DNA from: Bacteroidota bacterium
GTDB lineage: Bacteria; Bacteroidota; Bacteroidia; Flavobacteriales; Weeksellaceae
Direction of reading: 5' to 3'
Assembly (NCBI GenBank): GCA_023386965.1
Contig: JAEWIR010000026.1
Span: 1 to 28,204 of the forward strand
Length of the DNA stretch: 28,204 nt
Part shown: positions 21,917 through 28,204 of the stretch, piece after piece
Numbering within the stretch: position 1 is the first letter of the stretch
Layout of the letters: each line of letters begins with the position of its first letter
Notes under the pieces: generated by a model
What the model was told of the DNA's origin: nothing
The model's input: the letters and a program-made list of their open reading frames with translations, nothing else
Database searches by the model: none
Program-made: the position numbers and the translations under genes

Positions 21917-23788
21917 TTACATGTTTTCAAATAAAGACAGCGCTTCCAGCATATTGAAACCCGTACCGAGAGTTGGCCTAAACAGATCGCCCTTTTCCTT
22001 AATTCTGTGCAGGGCATTTTCAATATTAAAATCGGTGGGTTTCAAACCGGGTTTCAGTTCGTCCCACTCTATAGGCATGGAAACGGGCGCACCGTTCCTG
22101 GGCCGCAGGCTGTAAACACTGGCAAGTGTCTGCCCGCGGCGGTTTTGAAGATAATCGAGATAGATTTTTGCCTTGTCGCGCTTTTGCAGGGCACGCTCCA
22201 GGGTGGTAAGTTCTGGCAGTTCTTTCTGGACCATCTGCATCATGATATGAGCGAAATTCTTCACCTGGTCAAAGCTATATTGTGCGCCTGCGGGGATATA
22301 GATGTGAATCCCTGAACTGCCGGATGTTTTGCAGTAGCCTTCTATCTTCCCCAAATCCATGATTTTTTTTACCGTCTGGGCGGTCAGGATTACCTCTTCA
22401 AAGCTGTTGTTTTCAGAAGGGTCCAGGTCCAGAACCAGATAGTCCGGCTTTTCCGTGGTTTGTGCCTGGCTGGTCCACACGTTAAATTCTATACACCCAA
22501 GATTGTTCAGGTAAGCCATTGTGGCTCTGTCATTGCACAGGATGTAATTAATGAACTTATCGGTTGATTCCGAATGCACTTTTTGAGTTTCAATCCACCC
22601 CGGGATATCGTCTGAAGCATCTTTCTGGTAAAAACTCATCCCGTTGATGCCATTTGGAAAACGGTTCATGGACTGTGGCCGGTCCTTCAGATGGGGAAGG
22701 ATGTATTGGGCTATACTTTGATAGTAGGCCACCACATCTCCTTTGCTTACCTGATCTTTGGGGAAATATATTTTATTCTGATTGGTCAGTTTCACTTCCA
22801 GATTTCCAAATTTCGTCAGCAGTTCATTTTCTCGTTGGGGTATGGTCTTCTTCACCGGAACTGGCTCCACTGATTTTTCTGGCTGGTTAACTTCGGTAGT
22901 TTCAGATTTCAGTTCCTGCGCATCTTTATCCTCACGTAAATGAAGAAAGACAGGATGTCTGAAGATATGATCACCGGTAAGCTCAGTGAATTTAATCTCA
23001 GCTACGAGTTCAGGTTTTAACCAGGTAGGTTTGTCATTGGTCTTTGGAATTGTGGCAAATGGGCGTTTTTCTGTAATCAGCGGTTCCATCTTCTTATATA
23101 GATCAGTCAATGCCTTATCGCTGAATCCCGTTCCGGTATGGCCGCAGAAAATCAACTCGTCATCGCGGTATCTTCCGAGAATCAGTGAACCGAAATTTTT
23201 ACGGCCGCCTTTGGGCGCAGTAAAGCCGCAAATGATAACTTCTTCGGTTTTCTGAGTTTTAATTTTTAACCAGTCACCATTGCGTGCACCCGGCACATAG
23301 ATGCTGTCTGCTTTTTTGGCTATCATTCCCTCCAGACCCATTTTTTCTACCACCGCAAAAAAATCCTTACCCTTCTCTGCCACATGGTCGTGGTATTTTA
23401 CGAATTCTGTTTCGGTAAGCGCCTCCTTCAGCAATTCCTTACGCTGAAGCAAGCTCAGTGCCTCTGTGGAATGACCGTTCAAGTACAGAAGGTCAAACAC
23501 CTGGTATATTACAGTAAGGTTGGGATTCTCGCCAATGCGCTGCAACCACTGAAAGTTTGGCGCGCCTTTGTCATCGTAGGCCACCAGTTCACCGTCCAGC
23601 ACCATTTCATGTTCCTGAAACCTTAGGGAATTGGCAATTTTTTTGAATTTTTCCAGGTAGGAGAGACCATTCCGCGAATAAAGCTGAACGTCCTTACGAA
23701 GGTCTGCGATGGCACGGTATCCGTCCCATTTTATCTCGAACACCCATTCATCACTGTTAAACGGTTCGTTAGCCGAGCCAGCCAGCAT
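21917..23788 (-). CDS. ligD: DNA ligase D, ligase-polymerase part (split from PE domain by a frame change)
   Basis: 623 residues from the first ATG at 23788, but the frame is open back to 23917 and reads a typical inter-domain linker (GFKKKSRKVTSEPAKASPYR). The LIG domain starts at MLAGSANEPFNSDEW with EIKWDGYRA (adenylated lysine, residue 20), then the OB-fold region. The POL (primase-polymerase) domain shows KIYFPKDQVSKGDVVAYY, the catalytic DLDPSENNS acid pair and SGSSGIHIYIPAG. It joins double-strand breaks with Ku and adds nucleotides or ribonucleotides. In related bacteria PE, LIG and POL are one polypeptide of about 850 residues; here the upstream PE domain is in another frame, with an A10 run at the junction. 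Confidence 0.9.
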   Translation of the reverse strand: MLAGSANEPFNSDEWVFEIKWDGYRAIADLRKDVQLYSRNGLSYLEKFKKIANSLRFQEHEMVLDGELVAYDDKGAPNFQWLQRIGENPNLTVIYQVFDLLYLNGHSTEALSLLQRKELLKEALTETEFVKYHDHVAEKGKDFFAVVEKMGLEGMIAKKADSIYVPGARNGDWLKIKTQKTEEVIICGFTAPKGGRKNFGSLILGRYRDDELIFCGHTGTGFSDKALTDLYKKMEPLITEKRPFATIPKTNDKPTWLKPELVAEIKFTELTGDHIFRHPVFLHLREDKDAQELKSETTEVNQPEKSVEPVPVKKTIPQRENELLTKFGNLEVKLTNQNKIYFPKDQVSKGDVVAYYQSIAQYILPHLKDRPQSMNRFPNGINGMSFYQKDASDDIPGWIETQKVHSESTDKFINYILCNDRATMAYLNNLGCIEFNVWTSQAQTTEKPDYLVLDLDPSENNSFEEVILTAQTVKKIMDLGKIEGYCKTSGSSGIHIYIPAGAQYSFDQVKNFAHIMMQMVQKELPELTTLERALQKRDKAKIYLDYLQNRRGQTLASVYSLRPRNGAPVSMPIEWDELKPGLKPTDFNIENALHRIKEKGDLFRPTLGTGFNMLEALSLFENM

Positions 23789-23874
23789 CGGAGTAATAAA
23801 TTTTGAAAGTTTTCTTTCGCCGCTCAGCGCGGGCGAGTAATTTCTGTACGGTGAGGCTTTGGCTGGCTCAGAAG

Positions 23875-24465
23875 TTACTTTTCTGCTTTTTTTTTTGAAG
23901 CCAGGTAGGCGGTTACTTTAGAGTCAGGCTCTGTGTTTTCTTCAGCATCATAATGGTCAGTTGCAAACCCGTCCCGGTGTTTGATGAGGAGCCATGGATC
24001 GCCGCTTTCACTGCTTTTAATTTTCACTAAGGCAAATTCACCTTCCAGTTTTTTACCATGGAGTATAAATTTAAGCGAACCATCATGCAGCTGAGCCTGC
24101 ATCAGTGTATCGTCTTTTTTCCCTTTTACTTTTTCAAGGGGTTCATAGGTGCCCTCATCCCAAATTTCTACTTCACCGGCGCCATAGTTTCCCTCCGGAA
24201 TACTGCCTTCAAATGTGCGGTAGTCATAAGGATGGTCTTCAACCATCATTGCCAGCCGTTTGTCCTGAGGATTTAGCGAAGGTCCTTTCGGAACTGCCCA
24301 GGACTTCAGCACACCATCCATCTCCAAACGGAAATCATAGTGAAGCCTGCTGGCAGCATGCCTCTGAACGACAAATTTCAATTTACCTTTGCCCTTGTTG
24401 GTTTTACCTTTGGGCTCGGCAGTCTGTTCAAAATCCCTTTTTTTGTTATATTCCTCTAATGGCAT
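23875..24465 (-). CDS. ligD: DNA ligase D, 3'-phosphoesterase (PE) domain
   Basis: 196 residues covering one complete PE domain: FVVQRHAASRLHYDFRLEMD (metal-binding His and Asp), SWAVPKGPSLNP, VEDHPYDYRTFEGSIPEGNY, IWDEGTYEP and GEFALVKI, ending PWLLIKHRDGFA. PE trims 3' phosphates and ribonucleotides to leave ligatable 3' OH ends. The reading frame stops soon after the domain: TAA at 23875-23877, only 9 bases beyond a run of ten A residues (23887-23896). A -1 shift at that run continues straight into the ligase frame. It may thus be either the first part of an interrupted LigD or a true separate PE protein, as some bacteria have. It lies 25 bp after ku. Confidence 0.88.
   Translation of the reverse strand: MPLEEYNKKRDFEQTAEPKGKTNKGKGKLKFVVQRHAASRLHYDFRLEMDGVLKSWAVPKGPSLNPQDKRLAMMVEDHPYDYRTFEGSIPEGNYGAGEVEIWDEGTYEPLEKVKGKKDDTLMQAQLHDGSLKFILHGKKLEGEFALVKIKSSESGDPWLLIKHRDGFATDHYDAEENTEPDSKVTAYLASKKKAEK
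23887..23896 (-). other. A10 homopolymer at the PE/LIG junction of ligD: candidate -1 frameshift or slippage site
   Basis: On the minus strand ten consecutive A residues follow TC and precede GCAG. In the PE frame they read as the end of a Ser codon plus three Lys codons; in the ligase frame they give three Lys codons plus the first base of Ser. Moving one base back, or adding one A, fuses both frames into a PE-LIG-POL protein. A_AAA_AAA matches the X_XXY_YYZ slippery heptamer in the PE frame, and the run is long enough for transcriptional slippage. A homopolymer sequencing error gives the same picture. Confidence 0.6.
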
Positions 24466-24490
24466 TTTCCCTGCAGATTTATTGAGTTAG

Positions 24491-25270
24491 CTATCCCGCT
24501 TTTGCTTTTCCGGCTTCCAGACTGGCCTTAAGCTGCGCCATGAGGTCTGTAGCTTTAGCCGAAACCGCTTCTTTGGCAGCTGGTTTCTTCACCTTACCTT
24601 TGGCTTTCGCTTCAATGATTTTCATCAGATCATCGTTATAGGTGTTTTTATATTTTGAAGGATCAAATTTTGTTGCGCGCTGTTTGATCAGAGATTCAGC
24701 CATTTCCAACTCTTCCGCTTGAGGATTCTTGCCGCCGGGTATTTTAAGGTCTTCATAACTGCGGAATTCTTCCGGATACCGCATACGGTTCACCATCAGT
24801 ATTTTGTCTTCGTAAGGCCTTACGAGGCATAGAATTTCTTTTTCACGCAGAATAAATGTGCCGATTCCGGCCATTTTGGTTTTTAATAGGGCCTTTAAAA
24901 GCAGTTTGTAAGCCTCTTCACCATTCTTTTGTGGCTCCAGAAAATAAGAGGATTCGAAGTAGGCACTGTCTATTTCATTAACATCTACAAACTGCTTGAT
25001 GTTCAGTAGTTTTGATTTTTCCGGATTGACTTCCTCAAAATCTTCTTTAGTGAGTACTACGTAATTATCTTCCAGCTTATAGCCTTTAACAATATTATCC
25101 CACTTTACCTCTTTTCCGGTATTGGCATTAACTCTCTTGAAGTTAATATTGGAAAGGTCTTCCTTATCCAGCATATCCAGGTCCAGGTTGCTTTCTCCTG
25201 TTGCCGAGTAAAGTTTAATGGGAATATTAACCAGTCCGAAGCCGATTGCGCCATTCCAAATTGCTCTCAT
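24491..25270 (-). CDS. ku: Non-homologous end joining protein Ku
   Basis: 259 residues, normal for bacterial Ku. MRAIWNGAIGFGLVNIPIKL at the N-terminus is the Ku barrel signature, followed by INFKRVNANTGKEVKWDNIV, the bridge-arm region, LLLKALLKTKMAGIGTFILR and MRYPEEFRSYEDL. The C-terminal tail is Lys/Ala-rich (KAKGKVKKPAAKEAVSAKAT), as in other bacterial Ku where it aids DNA binding and LigD recruitment. The homodimer threads DNA ends and recruits LigD. It is the first gene of the repair block, 25 bp before the PE gene, and divergent from exonuclease III with 78 bp between starts. A near-match -7 sequence (CATTTTTG) lies upstream. Confidence 0.95.
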   Translation of the reverse strand: MRAIWNGAIGFGLVNIPIKLYSATGESNLDLDMLDKEDLSNINFKRVNANTGKEVKWDNIVKGYKLEDNYVVLTKEDFEEVNPEKSKLLNIKQFVDVNEIDSAYFESSYFLEPQKNGEEAYKLLLKALLKTKMAGIGTFILREKEILCLVRPYEDKILMVNRMRYPEEFRSYEDLKIPGGKNPQAEELEMAESLIKQRATKFDPSKYKNTYNDDLMKIIEAKAKGKVKKPAAKEAVSAKATDLMAQLKASLEAGKAKAG

Positions 25271-25325
25271 AATTCCTGATTTGCGGTCGTTACATCAAAA
25301 ATGTGTCCAATTAAAACGTAACTTT

Positions 25326-25333
25326 TACCTTTG
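25326..25333 (+). promoter_or_regulatory. Candidate -7 promoter box of exonuclease III
   Basis: TACCTTTG matches TAnnTTTG, 15 bases before the ATG at 25349, in the 78-bp interval shared with the divergent ku gene. The close spacing means the two promoters could influence one another. Confidence 0.5.
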
Positions 25334-25348
25334 AATAAATAAGCATCC

Positions 25349-26134
25349 ATGAGAATAGCCACTTATAATGTCAATGGAGTGAACGGGCGCCTGCCTGTCA
25401 TTCTCAGGTGGCTGGAAGAAACCCAGCCCCATATTGTCTGCCTGCAGGAGTTGAAAGCGCCCCAGGAAAAGTTTCCGGAAGCGGAATTCCGGTCAGCAGG
25501 ATATGAAGCGGTTTGGTTGGGTCAGAAAAGCTGGAATGGTGTTGCGGTACTCTCCCGGGTCGGGACACCGGAGATCAGCAGATCCAGACTTCCGGGCGAT
25601 CCTGAAGATGAAGCCAGCCGGTACCTGGAAGTGAAGATTAAAGATTTGGTTATTGCCTGTATTTATCTGCCAAATGGAAATCCGGTGCCGGGACCAAAAT
25701 TTGACTATAAGATGACATGGTTTGAACGGTTGGATGCCCATGCAGAAATGCTGGTGACCTCCGGTAAAAAGGTACTTATTATTGGGGATTTTAATGTGAT
25801 GCCTACTGAGAATGATGTTTATAAGCCGGAAAAATTCCTAAAGGATGCGCTTTTCCTGCCCGAGGTTCGGGCAGCTTTTCAAAGTCTTATAAATCAGGGG
25901 TGGACAGATGGAGTTCGCCATCTCTATCCTGACGAGACTATTTATACGTTTTGGGATTATTTCCGAAAAGCCTACGAGCGTAACGCGGGCATGCGCATAG
26001 ACCATTTTCTCCTTTCGGCCGAAGTTCTGCCTCAACTGAAAAGTGCTGGTGTCGATAAAAACGTTAGAGGGTGGGAGAAAACAAGCGACCATGCTCCTGT
26101 GTGGATTGAGTTGGAGGATTCATTTCCTGCATAG
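25349..26134 (+). CDS. xth: Exodeoxyribonuclease III / AP endonuclease
   Basis: 261 residues, normal for the Xth family of endonuclease/exonuclease/phosphatase enzymes. MRIATYNVNGVNGRL holds the metal-binding Asn, LQELKAP the metal-binding Glu, YLPNGNP the catalytic loop, GDFNVMP the Asp-Asn pair, and the end KTSDHAPVWIEL the terminal Asp-His. The enzyme incises at abasic sites and removes 3' blocking groups in base excision repair. It is divergently arranged with ku, so base excision and end-joining functions share one intergenic region. Monocistronic: the solo structured repeat begins 36 bp after its stop. Confidence 0.95.
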   Translation: MRIATYNVNGVNGRLPVILRWLEETQPHIVCLQELKAPQEKFPEAEFRSAGYEAVWLGQKSWNGVAVLSRVGTPEISRSRLPGDPEDEASRYLEVKIKDLVIACIYLPNGNPVPGPKFDYKMTWFERLDAHAEMLVTSGKKVLIIGDFNVMPTENDVYKPEKFLKDALFLPEVRAAFQSLINQGWTDGVRHLYPDETIYTFWDYFRKAYERNAGMRIDHFLLSAEVLPQLKSAGVDKNVRGWEKTSDHAPVWIELEDSFPA

Positions 26135-26169
26135 ATTTATGATTTAACTGCTGATCTTCATTTCTGAAA

Positions 26170-26227
26170 GACCACCCCGTCAATTACGCCTTCGGCGAAT
26201 TGCCACCCATCCGGAGGAGGGGAATTC
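26170..26227 (-). repeat. Two-hairpin repeat, solo copy C
   Basis: 58 bp, same orientation as copy B and identical to it at 55 of 58 positions. The differences at repeat positions 16 and 29 are paired (C-G in B, T-A here), keeping hairpin 2. The third difference (position 40) breaks one pair in hairpin 1. No DUF559 gene or partner copy is nearby. It lies between xth and the P-type ATPase, and may also act as a 3' structure of xth. Confidence 0.88.
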
Positions 26228-26403
26228 CCGAACAAAAGTCTGTACCCTCCAGTCTGCGCACAAAATTATGCTATGGCCAGGAGAATTTTTCTTCTGAAAT
26301 GCTAACCTTGCTGTTGAAACTTTTATTCTAATCATGGTGATAAGTGTCATTTTACCCTTTGCACTTTTTTAGGTAACTTTAAGATGAAGCAATTTTTTCT
26401 GCT

Positions 26404-28204
26404 ATGGATATGCAACTCCCAAAAAACCTGACAGGACTAACCGGTGAACAGGTAGCCAAGTCTCGTGAAAGTCACGGTTTTAATAGTATAACCGCACCTC
26501 CAAAAAGCTCCTGGTTCAGTATTCTCACCGATATCCTGAAAGAGCCGATGCTTATTCTGCTGATGCTTATCGCTGTAATTTATATTGTAGTGGGTAATTA
26601 CGGAGAAGCATTGTTTATGCTTGCTGCCATCATTTTGGTTTCAGGAATCTCTTTTTACCAGGACAACCGCAGTAAAAAAGCGCTTGAAGCTCTTGAACGG
26701 CTTAATGAACCCCTAAGCAAAGTAATTCGAAATTCTGCTGTGATCCAGATACCTACACACGAAATTGTAGTCGGGGACCTCTGCATTGCCGCCGAAGGCC
26801 AGATGATCAATGCTGACGGGCGAATTGTTTACAGCAATGATTTTACGGTTAATGAGGCCTCGCTGACAGGAGAGAGTTTTACCGTATCCAAGGATAATAG
26901 TGGAGCAGATTCGCAGGTATACAGTGGTACTGTTGCTGTTTCCGGACTGGCAGTCTTTGAAGTGGAGGCGGTTGGGGCCGAAACTAAACTGGGAAAGATT
27001 GGAGATTCACTGTCGTCAATTACAGAACAGAAATCCCCGTTGCAGCAACAGATAGAGAAATTTGTAAAAGGTATGGCCATTCTGGGCGCTGTTGTCTTCC
27101 TATTGGTGTGTGCCGTTAACTGGTATCACACACGCAGTTTTACCGACTCACTGCTGAACGGTCTGACGCTCGCCATGTCCATTTTGCCGGAAGAGATCCC
27201 CGTCGCTTTCACCACATTCATGGCTTTGGGTGCATGGAAGCTGATGCAGCAGGGCATCATCATAAAAAAGAGCAGTGTGGTGGAGACGCTGGGCAGCACT
27301 ACGGTTATCTGTACCGACAAGACAGGTACGATAACGGAAAATTCAATGCATTTGAAGTTAATCTACAGCTTTAAGGAAAACCGTACCTATACTGAGGACG
27401 AATTCAATGCACCCGAACTCTTGGAAATCGTAAGTTATGCCATGTGGAGCAGTGAGCCCATTCCCTTTGATCCCATGGAAAAAACTTTGCACAAGGTGTA
27501 CAGCAACTCAGCGGTTAAGGATGTAAGGAGCGCTTATCGGATGTTTCATGAATATCCTCTGGAGGGAAAACCTCCAATGATGACCCATGTTTTCCGAAAC
27601 GAATCCGGACACACGATTATTGCCGCGAAAGGAGCTCCGGAGGCGCTTCTGCACGTTTCAGATCTGTCTGGGGCTGACCTTACTTCACTCAGAAACCTCA
27701 TTGATGATTTCGGAAAGGAAGGATATCGGGTTCTTGGTGTCGCAAAATCTATGTTCGCGGCTGAGGATTTTCCCGAAAAGCAGCAGGATTTGCCCTTTGA
27801 TTTTCTGGGTTTTGTGGTTTTCCAGGATCCACCCAAACAAGGCATTCAGGATGTTTTTAAACAGATTAATGACGCCGGGATTAAGGTGAAGGTCATCACC
27901 GGGGATAATGCCGTAACTACCCGTGCCATTGCCGCACAGTCCGGGATCATCAATGCCGGTCATTATATAACCGGAGAAGAGCTTACAGGCCTGAGCGAAA
28001 ATGAGCTCCGACGGACAGCGGATGATAAGGTATTATTTGCCAGAATGTTTCCGGAAGCCAAATTGGCGGTTGTAAATGCGCTGAAAAAAAATGGGGAAGT
28101 TGTGGCGATGCTGGGTGATGGTGTTAATGATGGTCCGGCACTTAAAGCGGCCCATATCGGTGTTGCCATGGGGGTGAAAGGAACCGAAATAGCCAGGGCG
28201 GCCG
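26404..28204 (+). CDS. P-type cation-transporting ATPase (3'-truncated by window edge)
   Basis: The first 600 residues are in the window; the frame runs off the right edge. Start ATG at 26404 (a second ATG follows two codons later). The N-terminal cation-ATPase domain (LTGLTGEQVAKSRESHGFNS) precedes a membrane pair. The actuator has NEASLTGES; the ion-site helix reads SILPEEIPVAFT; phosphorylation Asp is in CTDKTGTITEN; then KGAPE, TGDNAVTTRAIA and GDGVNDGPALKAAHIGVAMG. No N-terminal heavy-metal-binding domain and no CPx motif, so it belongs with the P2-like Ca/Mg-type pumps. The PEEIP motif differs from the common PEGLP (Ca/Na,K) form. Transported ion not predictable; inner-membrane. A weak -7-like TAACTTTA sits upstream. 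Confidence 0.92.
   Translation, partial: MDMQLPKNLTGLTGEQVAKSRESHGFNSITAPPKSSWFSILTDILKEPMLILLMLIAVIYIVVGNYGEALFMLAAIILVSGISFYQDNRSKKALEALERLNEPLSKVIRNSAVIQIPTHEIVVGDLCIAAEGQMINADGRIVYSNDFTVNEASLTGESFTVSKDNSGADSQVYSGTVAVSGLAVFEVEAVGAETKLGKIGDSLSSITEQKSPLQQQIEKFVKGMAILGAVVFLLVCAVNWYHTRSFTDSLLNGLTLAMSILPEEIPVAFTTFMALGAWKLMQQGIIIKKSSVVETLGSTTVICTDKTGTITENSMHLKLIYSFKENRTYTEDEFNAPELLEIVSYAMWSSEPIPFDPMEKTLHKVYSNSAVKDVRSAYRMFHEYPLEGKPPMMTHVFRNESGHTIIAAKGAPEALLHVSDLSGADLTSLRNLIDDFGKEGYRVLGVAKSMFAAEDFPEKQQDLPFDFLGFVVFQDPPKQGIQDVFKQINDAGIKVKVITGDNAVTTRAIAAQSGIINAGHYITGEELTGLSENELRRTADDKVLFARMFPEAKLAVVNALKKNGEVVAMLGDGVNDGPALKAAHIGVAMGVKGTEIARAA

Overview
The window looks like chromosomal DNA of a flavobacterium, most likely from the Chryseobacterium/Kaistella branch of the Weeksellaceae. 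Several genes are preceded by the Bacteroidota -7 promoter box TAnnTTTG. Shine-Dalgarno sites are essentially absent, and leaders are A-rich. The gene content fits: a subclass A2-type class A beta-lactamase, a DUF6526 protein, a TonB-dependent receptor with a carboxypeptidase-like N-terminal domain, fasciclin and META lipoproteins, and a monomeric isocitrate dehydrogenase. No rRNA, tRNA, CRISPR array or prophage was seen. Family assignments come from reading motifs, not from database searches.

Layout. 1-905: the 3' end of pheT and a META-domain lipoprotein, closed by a perfectly palindromic bidirectional terminator. 907-6151 (minus): a tight run of a sugar-type oxidoreductase, class A beta-lactamase, M23 endopeptidase, 3-hydroxyacyl-CoA dehydrogenase and a polytopic membrane protein, followed by a small acidic protein with its own promoter. 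6267-10169 (plus): an isoaspartyl methyltransferase that may be leaderless, two small hydrophilic proteins, a small membrane protein and a long urocanate hydratase standing alone. 10175-10795: a 621-bp element holding one DUF559 nuclease-fold gene between inverted, hairpin-forming repeats. 10946-15937: a two-domain fasciclin lipoprotein, a TonB-dependent receptor and a convergent S41 protease lipoprotein. 16323-18539: monomeric NADP isocitrate dehydrogenase. 18666-18818: a 50-residue membrane peptide.

18943-25270 (minus) is a DNA-repair and stress block: Ku, LigD phosphoesterase domain, LigD ligase-polymerase, DUF6526, a small lipoprotein, an SDR dehydrogenase, topoisomerase IB and a small unknown protein, ending in two hairpins with a U-rich tail. 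Exonuclease III (xth) diverges from ku. Ku and LigD form a two-component bacterial non-homologous end-joining (NHEJ) system, and TopIB and ExoIII are plausible functional neighbours. A solo copy of the DUF559-element repeat and a truncated P-type cation ATPase close the window.

Two observations stand out. (1) LigD is split into two frames exactly at a run of ten A residues in the linker between its PE and LIG domains. A -1 shift there restores a normal PE-LIG-POL protein, so this is programmed slippage, a real mutation or a homopolymer error. (2) The DUF559 gene is framed by inverted copies of a 57-58 bp two-hairpin repeat, and a third copy lies 15 kb away. Differences between copies are largely compensatory in the stem, which points to a structured, mobile REP-like element whose candidate enzyme is the nuclease-fold protein.
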